DNA of 64,000 bases from Rubricoccus marinus (lineage in GTDB: Bacteria > Bacteroidota > Rhodothermia > Rhodothermales > Rubricoccaceae), in the NCBI RefSeq assembly GCF_002257665.1, contig NZ_MQWB01000001.1, positions 3,173,119 to 3,237,118 on the forward strand. The letters are read 5' to 3'. The translations under genes and the position numbers were made by a program. Every line of letters starts with the position of its first letter. The stretch's first letter is position 1. Below are positions 1 through 7,397 of this stretch, one piece after another. The notes under the pieces were generated by a model. It did not search any database. It had not been told where the DNA came from and was given only the letters and a program-made list of their open reading frames with translations.

Positions 1-2
1 TC

Positions 3-602
3 ATGGTACCCGACGTCCGCGAGATGAGCGAGGGGCAAGCGGAAAGCGCCCTCCGCGCTGCCGGGCTTGGCGCGGAGATGCGCGAACAGCCATTCAATCC
101 CAACCTCGCCGCTGATATCGTGGTGGAGCAGACGCCTGACCCGAGCACGATGGTCAAACCTGGCCGGCGCGTGTATTACTACGTCAACGCTAGTCCAAAG
201 GAGTTGGCGGTGACGCCAGAGGTTGTCTCCATGGCAGAAGGGGTTGCTCGCACTCGGCTAGAAGAAGCGGGCCTGATCGTCAGCCGAGTCGAGAGCGACA
301 CGGTCCGCACTCCATTCCGGAATACCGTTACCCGTCAGACGCCCCCTGCTGGAAGGCAAGTCCCCAAAGGCACGCGTGTGACTCTGTGGTTGAGCCCGGG
401 CCCTGGCACCGCGAGCGTCAGGGTGCCGAACGTGGTGGGCAACACGCCAGAGGAGGCCAAAGAGATCATCCGGCGCGCGGGGCTCTGGGTGGACTCGCCG
501 AATGCAACCGGCGACCGTGTGCGTTCGCAACAGCCGGAGGAGGGATCCACCCTTCGGGAGGGTGAGGAAGTCCGCATCTCGACGAGCCCGAGCGGCGGTT
601 GA
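3..602 (+). CDS. PASTA-domain protein, 3' part of a longer gene
   Basis: Three PASTA repeats are visible, at about residues 1-65, 66-135 and 138-199. Each opens with a (V/T)P-x-V box (VPDV, TPEV, VPNV), followed by an amphipathic helix (ALRAAGL, RLEEAGL, IIRRAGL) and a strand-rich half. PASTA domains of bacterial Ser/Thr kinases and penicillin-binding proteins bind muropeptides; in Bacteroidota they also occur in small membrane-anchored proteins of unknown role. Neither kinase nor membrane segment is present here. The first Met lies inside the first repeat and only two bases precede it, so the frame is open at the window edge and the true start is outside. The gene ends convergently with pyrR and shares with it the hairpin at 625-652. 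Confidence 0.85.
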   Translation: MVPDVREMSEGQAESALRAAGLGAEMREQPFNPNLAADIVVEQTPDPSTMVKPGRRVYYYVNASPKELAVTPEVVSMAEGVARTRLEEAGLIVSRVESDTVRTPFRNTVTRQTPPAGRQVPKGTRVTLWLSPGPGTASVRVPNVVGNTPEEAKEIIRRAGLWVDSPNATGDRVRSQQPEEGSTLREGEEVRISTSPSGG

Positions 603-624
603 GCCTCTGGCGAGCCCATGGAGC

Positions 625-652
625 GAGTAGCCTCTGGCGCCAGAGGCTACTC
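625..652. terminator. Bidirectional hairpin built on the CCTCTGGCG inverted pair
   Basis: A perfect 28-bp palindrome with 14-base arms (GAGTAGCCTCTGGC and its complement) lies between two convergent genes and includes the TAG stop of pyrR. The core is the 18-bp palindrome GCCTCTGGCGCCAGAGGC; here the arms are longer than the core. Position and symmetry suit a bidirectional terminator, though there is no T-tract. Confidence 0.6.
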
Positions 653-1147
653 CTCTAAATAGACGGCCTGCTCTTCGGTGTCGACAACGACTCTCTCGCG
701 GTGCTTGGTCGGGATCCGGCGCCCGACGAAGTCAGGTTGGATGGGGACTTCGCGGTGGCCTCGGTCGATGAGGACGGCGAGTTGAATGGACCGGGGGCGG
801 CCGTGGCTGACCACGGCATCGAGGGCAGCTCGCGCGGTGCGGCCCGTAAAGAGGACGTCATCCACGATGAGGACATCCCGGCCGCTGGCGTCGGGGCCAT
901 CGAGCGCCAGAGGCACGGCGTCGGAATCGTCCCGGAAGCCGGTGAGGTCGAGCGCGTGCACGGGGATGGAACGCCCTTCCACGTCTTCGAGGGCGTCAGC
1001 GATCATCCTCGCGAGCGCTTTCCCCCGTGTCTTGAGGCCGAACACCAGGAGGGTCTCTGTTCCCCTGTTCTGCTCGCGGACCTCGTACGCGAGACGCGTG
1101 ACGGTGCGGCGCACGCGGGCGGGGGAAAGGATCTGGGAGCGCGCCAT
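647..1147 (-). CDS. pyrR: PyrR, pyrimidine regulatory protein / uracil phosphoribosyltransferase family
   Basis: A 166-residue type I phosphoribosyltransferase. The PRPP-binding loop is DVLIVDDVLFTGRT at residues 91-104, and the length matches PyrR (about 170-180). In other bacteria PyrR binds UMP/PRPP and attenuates pyr operons by binding mRNA, and has weak uracil phosphoribosyltransferase activity. The N-terminal helix, the LVFGLKTRG segment (residues 34-42) and the DLTGFRDD stretch (67-74) fit PyrR better than Upp or HGPRT. It is the last gene of a minus-strand run; the PhzF-like gene ends 21 bp upstream. No pyr biosynthesis gene is next to it, so any regulatory target must be elsewhere. 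Confidence 0.85.
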   Translation of the reverse strand: MARSQILSPARVRRTVTRLAYEVREQNRGTETLLVFGLKTRGKALARMIADALEDVEGRSIPVHALDLTGFRDDSDAVPLALDGPDASGRDVLIVDDVLFTGRTARAALDAVVSHGRPRSIQLAVLIDRGHREVPIQPDFVGRRIPTKHRERVVVDTEEQAVYLEE

Positions 1148-1168
1148 ATATAGGAGAGAGATGCAGAC

Positions 1169-1960
1169 TCAGGCGACAAGCTCGCCTTTCAGGATGGTGA
1201 CCGCGGAGCCGACGAGGAGCACGCGGTCTCCCCGCACGTCCACGGTCACGTTCCCGCCTCTGGCGGAGGCCTGATAGCAACGGACCGTTTGCGTTCCGAG
1301 TTGGTCTGCCCAATACGGGCCGATGGCGCAGTGGGCCGATCCCGTCACTGGATCTTCCGGTACACCAGAGCCCGGTGCAAAGAAGCGGGAGACGGCGTCT
1401 GTCTCGCCAGAGGCCTGCGCGGTAACGATGACGCCTCTTGCGCCAAGCGCGGCAACGGCGTCATGATTGGGGTCCAGGCCACGAACAGTCGCTTCGTCGG
1501 GCGCGACGGCGAATAGATCGAAGCGGGAGCGGCCTTCCCAGACGGGATCGAAGCCGAACACATCGGCGAAGCCAGCGGGGAGCGGTGAGGCTTCTGGCGG
1601 CGTGGCGGGAAAGTCCATCGCCAGTTGCCCATCGGGACGGCGCGAGACGTGGAGAGGACCGGAGCGCGTGTGGAACGTGGCGGTGGCCTCTGGCGCGAGA
1701 GCGTTAGTTTCGAACAGGACGTGCGCGCTCGCGAGCGTCGCGTGTCCGCAGAGGTCGATCTCGACGGTGGGCGTGAACCACCGGAGATTCCAGGCGCTGT
1801 TCTCCTTATAGATAAACGCGGTCTCCGCGTGCCGCATCTCGGCGGCGACCTGCTGCATCCATTGCTCGTCGGCTGGACCACTCAGAAGGCAGACTCCAGC
1901 GGGGTTGCCAGCGAAGGCCGTGCTGGTGAAGGCGTCGACGACGTAGATGGGGCGGGGCAT
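1169..1960 (-). CDS. PhzF-family isomerase/epimerase-like protein
   Basis: 263 residues with the hallmarks of the PhzF / diaminopimelate-epimerase fold: the N-terminal VVDAFTSTAFAGNPAGVCLL strand-loop (residues 7-26), the catalytic-type Glu46 in HAETAF, the DLCGHATLA motif and a C-terminal DPVTGSAHC motif. PhzF isomerises a phenazine precursor by proton transfer; most homologues outside phenazine clusters have unknown substrates, and no other phenazine gene is visible here. It lies between the Fur-type gene (81 bp upstream) and pyrR on the same strand. Several copies of the 9-mer repeat are inside the gene. The family call is firm; the substrate is unknown. Confidence 0.85.
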   Translation of the reverse strand: MPRPIYVVDAFTSTAFAGNPAGVCLLSGPADEQWMQQVAAEMRHAETAFIYKENSAWNLRWFTPTVEIDLCGHATLASAHVLFETNALAPEATATFHTRSGPLHVSRRPDGQLAMDFPATPPEASPLPAGFADVFGFDPVWEGRSRFDLFAVAPDEATVRGLDPNHDAVAALGARGVIVTAQASGETDAVSRFFAPGSGVPEDPVTGSAHCAIGPYWADQLGTQTVRCYQASARGGNVTVDVRGDRVLLVGSAVTILKGELVA

Positions 1961-2041
1961 CGGATTCGCCAGAGGCTTCTGGCGTGAAGTGCTGCAGGTA
2001 GAGACGGTCTGCCAACCCCTGGCATGTGGGGCGCTCCCTGA

Positions 2042-2539
2042 TCAGGAAGCCGCTTCTGTAGCGACGTTTTCGCCAGAGGTATTACGGTTAGGGCATGCCT
2101 CGCGGCGGCAATGGCCGTAAACGGTCAGGGCGTGACGAGCGACTTCGAAACCGTACACGTCGGCAACGCTCTCTTGGATCTCCTGGAGGCGTGGATCGCA
2201 GAACTCCAAGATCTCGCCGCAGTCGAGACAGATCAGGTGATCGTGTTGCCAGTACGCCCACGCGCGTTCGTACCGCGCCTGGCTCTGCCCCCACTGGTGC
2301 TTGGCGGCGAGGTCGCTCTCGATGAGCAGGTCCAGCGTGTTGTAGACGGTCGCTCGGCTCACGCGCACGCCGTCGCTCTTGAGCCGTAGGAAGAGTGTGT
2401 CGGCGTCGATGTGGTCAGCAGTGTCGTACAGCGCGTCTAGAACGGCGAACCGTTCAGGCGTGCGGCGCTGGCCGCGCTCCTGTAGGAAGGCGCCGAATCG
2501 TTTGCGGACCTCGTCGAGTTGGGATTGGGGGAGCGACAT
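2042..2539 (-). CDS. Fur-family metal- or peroxide-responsive transcriptional repressor
   Basis: 165 residues. An N-terminal winged helix (about 25-85; recognition helix around VSRATVYNTLDLL, 60-72) is followed by a dimerisation and metal domain. HDHLIC (99-104) with C104-x-x-C107 plus C144-x4-C149 form the structural zinc site of the Fur/PerR/Zur family. Which metal or peroxide it senses cannot be read from the sequence. It would act as a cytoplasmic dimeric DNA-binding repressor. Its ATG directly follows the TAG of the upstream metallophosphoesterase gene with no base between, so it is translationally linked to tmk and the phosphoesterase rather than to iron-transport genes. Confidence 0.9.
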   Translation of the reverse strand: MSLPQSQLDEVRKRFGAFLQERGQRRTPERFAVLDALYDTADHIDADTLFLRLKSDGVRVSRATVYNTLDLLIESDLAAKHQWGQSQARYERAWAYWQHDHLICLDCGEILEFCDPRLQEIQESVADVYGFEVARHALTVYGHCRREACPNRNTSGENVATEAAS

Positions 2540-3409
2540 CTATCGTGGGGGAGACCGAAGCGTAAGCACGTGGACCTCTGGCGGCACGCGGAATCGAACA
2601 GGGAGGATGCTGGTGCCGACGCCCGTACTTACGAAGAGGTCCCGCCCGTACTCGCGAACGTGGCCGCTGGCGTAGCGCTCCCCATACACCGAGGGGACGA
2701 TAGGCCTTCCCACCCCGGGCAGCGCGACCTGGCCGCCGTGCGTGTGGCCTGCGATGGTAAGCGCCACGCGGCGAGGCATCTCGGGAAAGACGTCCGGGTT
2801 GTGCGTGAACACAAGCGGCGCGGAAGTGGGCGGAACGGCTGAGAGCGCGCGGCCAATGTCGTGCGGCGCTTCCCAGTAGTCACTTACGCCGGCAAGCCAG
2901 AGCGTGTCGCCTCTGAAAGGGATCGCGGCCGATGAGTCCTCCAGGACGGTCACGCCAGAGGCCTCGAGAGCACGGATCACCCGCGGGCCGTCTAGCCACC
3001 AGTCGTGGTTGCCCAGAACGGCGAACACCCCGAGCCGCGCTTCCAATCCGGAAAGGATCTCGCCCGAGACCTCTGGCGACACGAACCGACCGCCGACCAC
3101 ACCCTGGATGACGAGGTCGCCTGCGATGAGGACGAGATCGGGACGGGCGTCGTTGGTCTCGCGGACGACGCGCGCGAGGCTTTTGGTGCCGTTCCACGGT
3201 GAGCCTGTGTGCAGGTCTGCAAGGACCGCAACGCGAAGGCCATCCAGTTCGGACGGCCAGCGCTCTAGTGTCAGCGCCGTCTCGCGCACGCGGAGCGAGG
3301 CGGGCTCGAACGCGAAGGCCCAGAGCGCGAGCACAGTCAGCAGCGCAAACACGCCTCTCGCGACGAGACGCCAGCGGCGCTTTGAACGCGACGGACTATG
3401 CAAAGGCAT
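2540..3409 (-). CDS. Membrane-anchored metallophosphoesterase (YkuE/YaeI-like)
   Basis: From the ATG at 3409 the protein has 289 residues: a basic N-terminus, one membrane helix (about 17-34) and a calcineurin-like phosphoesterase domain. Metal-binding motifs are D65-L-H67, GD (97-98), GNHD (133-136) and a C-terminal GHTHGGQ. Family members hydrolyse lipid-linked or other phosphoesters at the inner membrane; the substrate here is unknown. The frame is open further upstream to 3496, but that part lies wholly inside tmk, so the start inside the last 14 bases of tmk was chosen. That overlap, and the stop touching the Fur ATG, indicate a tightly coupled operon. Confidence 0.85.
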   Translation of the reverse strand: MPLHSPSRSKRRWRLVARGVFALLTVLALWAFAFEPASLRVRETALTLERWPSELDGLRVAVLADLHTGSPWNGTKSLARVVRETNDARPDLVLIAGDLVIQGVVGGRFVSPEVSGEILSGLEARLGVFAVLGNHDWWLDGPRVIRALEASGVTVLEDSSAAIPFRGDTLWLAGVSDYWEAPHDIGRALSAVPPTSAPLVFTHNPDVFPEMPRRVALTIAGHTHGGQVALPGVGRPIVPSVYGERYASGHVREYGRDLFVSTGVGTSILPVRFRVPPEVHVLTLRSPPR

Positions 3410-4001
3410 CAAGGTCCGCCAGGATCTGCTCGTGCAAGGCCTCTGGCGAGAGCGTGCCGTCGAGCACAACGATGCGCTTAGGTTGCCGGGCGGCAAGGGC
3501 GAGGTATGCCATGCGCACGCGCTGGTAGAACGCGTCGCCAGAGGCTTCCATCCGGTCCGCCTGCTCTCCGGCGCGGCGCCTGGAGGCCACCGCCAGAGGC
3601 ACGTCTATACAATAGGTGCGCGCGGGCGCGAGGCCACCGGTCACGAACCCGTGGAAAGCGTCGAGCCACGCTTCATCCGCCAGGCCGCGGCCGCCACCTT
3701 GGTAGGCCGTCGTCGAGTCGTAAAACCGGTCCGCGATCACGGTCTCGCCAGAGGCGAGCGCGGGGCGGATCACCTCTTCTACGAGCTGTGCGCGAGCGGC
3801 GGAGAACAAGAGGAGTTCGGCGCGGTCTGCGATGGCGAGCGCAGGATCGAGCAGGAGCGTGCGGACGCGCTCGGGCAGATCCGCGCCCCCGGGCTCGCGT
3901 ACGCGGCGCACCTGCTGGCCTCTGGCGGCGAGCGCATCGGCTAGAAGCCGTGCTTGCGTGCTTTTTCCGGAACCGTCAATGCCTTCGAACGAGATCAGCA
4001 C
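3396..4001 (-). CDS. tmk: Thymidylate kinase
   Basis: A 201-residue P-loop kinase that phosphorylates dTMP to dTDP in the cytoplasm, the standard length for bacterial Tmk. Visible motifs: Walker A GIDGSGKST (7-15), the REPGG dTMP-site motif (35-39), the DRFYDS segment (91-96) that binds base and phosphate, and a basic LID region SRRRAGEQADRM. It is first in a minus-strand operon (tmk, phosphoesterase, Fur-type gene, PhzF-like gene, pyrR) and so opens a group with two nucleotide-metabolism genes. The 3' end overlaps the next gene by 14 bases. Confidence 0.95.
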   Translation of the reverse strand: MLISFEGIDGSGKSTQARLLADALAARGQQVRRVREPGGADLPERVRTLLLDPALAIADRAELLLFSAARAQLVEEVIRPALASGETVIADRFYDSTTAYQGGGRGLADEAWLDAFHGFVTGGLAPARTYCIDVPLAVASRRRAGEQADRMEASGDAFYQRVRMAYLALAARQPKRIVVLDGTLSPEALHEQILADLDAFA

Positions 4002-4095
4002 GTGAGCAATGGAAAGCCAAGGAGTTGCGTTTGTGGAACCTCCGCGAGCGGGGCCGTAAGAGGCCTCGAAACCCGCTGCAGCACCCTCGTGGGCA

Positions 4096-4125
4096 TTGCC
4101 TCAGGGACACGGCGCCGCCTATACT
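4096..4125 (+). promoter_or_regulatory. Possible promoter for the TPR gene
   Basis: TTGCCT (4096-4101) and TATACT (4120-4125) are separated by 18 bases and end 54 bases before the ATG at 4180, in the divergent gap between tmk and the TPR gene. The match is to the general -35/-10 pattern, not to the TAnnTTTG box seen elsewhere in the window, so it is tentative. Confidence 0.3.
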
Positions 4126-4179
4126 AGCGCACGCCGACCACCCGGGCATCGGCCCGGATCCCCGCACCAGCCGACGCGC

Positions 4180-5622
4180 ATGTTCGACTACGACGACTTC
4201 GACGAGCCCATCGGAGAGGACGGCCTTCAGGATCTCGTTGAGGCGTACGAGCGCTCGCTTTCTGGCGAGGCGCCGTCGTACTTCGACAGCGATGCACTGG
4301 AGGGGGTAGCGACGTATTACTTCGAGGCCGGACGCTTCGAGGACGCGCTTGGCGTCGTGGACCACCAGCTTGGGCAGGGCGCGCCGTCTTCGGATACGTG
4401 GATGCGGCGTGGCGTTCTGCTCAATCACCTGGAGCGCCACGACGAGGCGCTGGACGCGTACGACCAGTCGCTCGCGCTCAACCCGATCGATACGGAAACG
4501 CTGATCAACCGGGGCATCACGCTGGACACGCTCGGCCGCGCCGACGAAGCGCTGGACGACTACGACCGCGCGCTGGACATCGACCCGATGATGGGCGACG
4601 CTCACTTCAACCGCGGCATCGCGTTCGAGAAGATGAGCCAGTTCGAGTTGGCCGCCGAGGCCCTCGAAACGTGCGCCGACCGCGACCCGGAGCACCCCGA
4701 GGTGTGGTACGAACTGGGGTACTGCTACGACCAGTTGGACCGCTTGGAGGACGCCATCGAGGCGTACGACAAGCAGATCGACATCGACCCGTACGCGCAC
4801 AACGCGTGGTACAACCGAGGGATCGTACTCAACCGGCTGGGACGCTTCCAGGAGTCCGTGGCGTCCTATGACTACGCGGTCCTGATCCTGGATGACTTTG
4901 CCTCGGCCTGGTACAACCGCGGCAACGCCCTCGCGAACGTGGGCGACCCCGCGGGCGCCATCGAGAGCTACCTGAAGGTGCTGGAGTACGAAGACGGCGA
5001 CGCCGCGACGTACTACAACCTCGGGATCGCCTACGACGAGTTGGGCGATCACAAAACGGCCGCCGACTACTTCCGCCGCGCTATCGCGGACGACGCGACC
5101 TACGCGGACGCGCACTACGGCCTGGGCTGCGCGCTGGACGCGCAAGCCGACTACGACGGCGCACTCGCGGCCTTTGCCGAAGCGCTCCGCCTGCAACCGA
5201 AGGAGGCCGAGTACTGGCACGCCCGCGCCGACGCGGAGTACAACGCCGGCCGCATCGCGGAGGCGTTGCGCTCCTACAACCGCACCGTCCGCCTCGCCCC
5301 GACAAACGTGGACGCGTGGATGGACCTCGCGGAAACGCGCTTGGAAGCCAACCAACCCGCTGAAGCGCTCGCGGCGTACGCCCACGTTCTCCGGCTGGAC
5401 CCAACCTCGCCAGAGGCCCATTTCCGCCAAGCCGTAGCCCTCGCGACCGTCGGTCAGCGCGAGAGCGCCGCCCGCTCGCTCCGCCGCGCCGCCGAACTCG
5501 ACCCCGAGCGCGCCGACGAAATGCGCCGCGCCTACCCGGACCTCTGGCGCGACCCGCGGGGAGGAAGCCTTCGGGGAGGCAACCTGCCGGGCCTGCCGGG
5601 ACTCTCGGAGGACGAGCGGTAG
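4180..5622 (+). CDS. Tetratricopeptide-repeat protein
   Basis: 480 residues made almost entirely of about a dozen 34-residue TPR units (recurring W-x-x-x-G/A...Y-x-x-A-x-x-x-Y-x-x-x-L-x-x-x-P pattern, for example WYNRGIVLNRLGRFQESVASY), after a very acidic N-terminal tail (MFDYDDFDEPIGED). No signal peptide or membrane segment is present, so a cytoplasmic protein-protein scaffold is likely; the partner is unknown. The ATG at 4180 was chosen because the upstream extension is basic and unlike the protein. The body (4200-5400) contains no copy of the 9-mer repeat; two copies sit near the 3' end. A frame opposite the gene is also open for most of its length, a high-GC artefact. Confidence 0.9.
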   Translation: MFDYDDFDEPIGEDGLQDLVEAYERSLSGEAPSYFDSDALEGVATYYFEAGRFEDALGVVDHQLGQGAPSSDTWMRRGVLLNHLERHDEALDAYDQSLALNPIDTETLINRGITLDTLGRADEALDDYDRALDIDPMMGDAHFNRGIAFEKMSQFELAAEALETCADRDPEHPEVWYELGYCYDQLDRLEDAIEAYDKQIDIDPYAHNAWYNRGIVLNRLGRFQESVASYDYAVLILDDFASAWYNRGNALANVGDPAGAIESYLKVLEYEDGDAATYYNLGIAYDELGDHKTAADYFRRAIADDATYADAHYGLGCALDAQADYDGALAAFAEALRLQPKEAEYWHARADAEYNAGRIAEALRSYNRTVRLAPTNVDAWMDLAETRLEANQPAEALAAYAHVLRLDPTSPEAHFRQAVALATVGQRESAARSLRRAAELDPERADEMRRAYPDLWRDPRGGSLRGGNLPGLPGLSEDER

Positions 5623-5690
5623 CACAAGGCGTGGCCTCTGGCGGAACGTCTCCGCGCAGACCGGTACAACAGGCCCCTCCCCTCCGCGTC

Positions 5691-6509
5691 GTGACTGGCC
5701 TCGTCGTTTTGCTGGGTGCTCACGTTGAGCACTCCCTCTCCCCCGCCTTGCACAACTCGGCGTTCCGGGCCCAAAACGTGGGCCTCGTCTACGCCGCCTG
5801 TTCGGTTTCGCCAGAGGCCCTGACGGACGCCATCCGCGGCTTGCACGCTCTGGGGGCCGCTGGCGCCAACGTCACGATCCCGCACAAACAAGCGGTGTTC
5901 GCGATGGCCGAGAGCGTCTCGCCAGAGGCCAAAGCGGTGGGCGCAGCCAACACGCTTGTGCGGACGGAAAGCGGGTGGCACGCGCACAACACCGACGTAG
6001 CCGGCTTTCTAGCGCCTTTGGCGGGCACGGACCTCAGCGGCGCGGAGATCACCGTTCTGGGCGCCGGCGGCGCCGCACGGGCGGTTGTGTACGCGCTCCT
6101 GACCGCCTTCGCGCCGTCTCGGCTCACGATTGCAAACCGCCGCGTGGGGCAAGCCGAGGCCGTAGCCGACGTGCTTTCCGAATACGACGCCAGAGGCGTG
6201 TTGCAAACGGTGCCTCTGGCGGAAGCGCCCTCGGCACAGCTCGTCGTCAACTGCACGCCGCTGGGCATGGTGGGTATGGAAGACCTGACGCCGATCGCTG
6301 CTGGCGCGGTGGGTACCGGTCAGATCGCGTACGACTTGGTGTACCGCCCCGCGCAGACGCGTTTTATGCGTGAGGCAGTTGCACACGGCGCCGAGGCGAT
6401 CGGCGGGCTCCCCATGCTCGTGGGTCAGGCGGCCGAGTCCTACAAACTGTGGACGGGGCGCGACATGCCGACGGACATCGCGCGCCGTGCCGCGCTCGAC
6501 GCGCTCTAG
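5691..6509 (+). CDS. aroE: Shikimate dehydrogenase
   Basis: NADP-dependent reduction of 3-dehydroshikimate to shikimate in the chorismate pathway. Counting from the GTG at 5691 there are 272 residues. The shikimate-binding HSLSP is at 14-18, the catalytic Lys is K66 in NVTIPHK, the paired Asp is D102 in NTD, and the Rossmann motif GAGGAAR is at 124-130; the C-terminal GLPMLVGQAA helix is typical. A GTG at 5631 would add 20 residues, but these come from a copy of the 9-mer and have no counterpart in the family. The gene begins 68 bp after the TPR gene and ends at a stop-codon palindrome. Confidence 0.93.
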   Translation: MTGLVVLLGAHVEHSLSPALHNSAFRAQNVGLVYAACSVSPEALTDAIRGLHALGAAGANVTIPHKQAVFAMAESVSPEAKAVGAANTLVRTESGWHAHNTDVAGFLAPLAGTDLSGAEITVLGAGGAARAVVYALLTAFAPSRLTIANRRVGQAEAVADVLSEYDARGVLQTVPLAEAPSAQLVVNCTPLGMVGMEDLTPIAAGAVGTGQIAYDLVYRPAQTRFMREAVAHGAEAIGGLPMLVGQAAESYKLWTGRDMPTDIARRAALDAL

Positions 6510-6526
6510 CCTCTGGCGCCAGAGGC
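6509..6526. repeat. Stop-codon palindrome GCCTCTGGCGCCAGAGGC after aroE
   Basis: An 18-bp perfect palindrome whose first G is the last base of the aroE TAG. It is the head-to-head form of the 9-mer pair and is probably a terminator or spacer hairpin. Confidence 0.8.
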
Positions 6527-6549
6527 CGTTCCGCTCTCTCCCCTCTTCT

Positions 6550-7242
6550 ATGACCGACGCCATTCTCACGCCTACCGTCTTCGCCGATTTGGACGGCATC
6601 GTCGCGGGCTTCACCACGCGAGACTTTTCCCCTGCCGACGAACCACGCGAGGCGACGCGCCAGAGGCTTCGGGACGAGACCGGCTTCCAGGACGTCGCAT
6701 CCGTAGGCCAGGTCCACCGCGCCGACGTGGTCGCGGTGACCTCTGGCGGGCACACGCCCGAGCACGATGGGCTCGTAACGGATCGCGCCGGGCTGTTGCT
6801 CACGACCGTCGCCGCAGATTGCGCGCTCGTGCTCCTGGCTGATCCATCCTCTGGCGTGATCGGCGCCTGCCACAGCGGGTGGCGCGGGACCGTCGCGGGC
6901 ATCGTGGCGGAGACCGTTGCTCAGATGGAGGCGCTCGGCGCTGACGCCAGAGGCCTCTACGCGTACGTCGCGCCGTGCATCTCAGCCGAGCGCTTCGAGG
7001 TGGGCGAGGAGGTCGCGGCGCAGTTCTCGCCGGAGGTCGTCGTGCGCCAGAAAGACTGGCCGCGGCCGCACGTGGACTTGAAAGCGGAATTGTCTCGCCA
7101 ACTGCGGGCGCTCGGAGTCGCGGAGGCGCAGACGGAGATCGCCAGCGGCTGCACCATGGGCGAGACCGACCGCTTCTACTCCTACCGTGCAGAGGGCGGT
7201 ACGCCGGGCCGGACGCTGGGCTTTATCGGTCGCCGCGCCTAA
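6550..7242 (+). CDS. pgeF: Laccase-domain protein (YfiH/PgeF family)
   Basis: 230 residues of the YfiH family. The conserved metal-site residues are H56 (VGQVH), C91 (AADC) and H108 (ACHSGWRG), and the YAYVAPCIS motif follows. Members were named multicopper polyphenol oxidases but have been shown to act on purine nucleosides, and in E. coli to edit D-Ser out of muropeptide precursors (PgeF). Which role applies here is not shown by the sequence. The ATG at 6550 was chosen because translation further upstream runs into aroE and the palindrome. Confidence 0.9.
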   Translation: MTDAILTPTVFADLDGIVAGFTTRDFSPADEPREATRQRLRDETGFQDVASVGQVHRADVVAVTSGGHTPEHDGLVTDRAGLLLTTVAADCALVLLADPSSGVIGACHSGWRGTVAGIVAETVAQMEALGADARGLYAYVAPCISAERFEVGEEVAAQFSPEVVVRQKDWPRPHVDLKAELSRQLRALGVAEAQTEIASGCTMGETDRFYSYRAEGGTPGRTLGFIGRRA

Positions 7243-7286
7243 GCCTCTGGCGCGAGAGAATGGGGGCGCTGGAGCGCGCCAGAGGC
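7243..7286. repeat. Split inverted pair of the 9-mer after pgeF
   Basis: GCCTCTGGCGCG (7243-7254) and its exact complement CGCGCCAGAGGC (7275-7286) are separated by 20 bases, directly after the pgeF stop. A stem of 12 bp is possible, and it fits the pattern of hairpins at gene ends. Confidence 0.65.
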
Positions 7287-7332
7287 CCATCCCGGCCGAG
7301 GCAGATTGCCAAGCGCGGTTGAGCCTGCCTGC

Positions 7333-7340
7333 TATCTTTG
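7333..7340 (+). promoter_or_regulatory. Bacteroidota-type -7 box TATCTTTG upstream of recJ
   Basis: An exact match to TAnnTTTG, the -7 element used by the primary sigma factor of Bacteroidota, 57 bases before the recJ ATG. No convincing -33 TTTG at the usual spacing could be found, so only half of the promoter is supported. Confidence 0.5.
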
Positions 7341-7397
7341 TGGCAGAACAACTATGCGGCCGGGCACCTGTAATCGCGCCCGGTCCCACCCTATCCG

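Noticed and set aside
1169-1960. A phenazine biosynthesis locus
   Set aside because: Only a PhzF-family gene is present. None of phzA-E or phzG is nearby, and most PhzF homologues are unrelated to phenazines.
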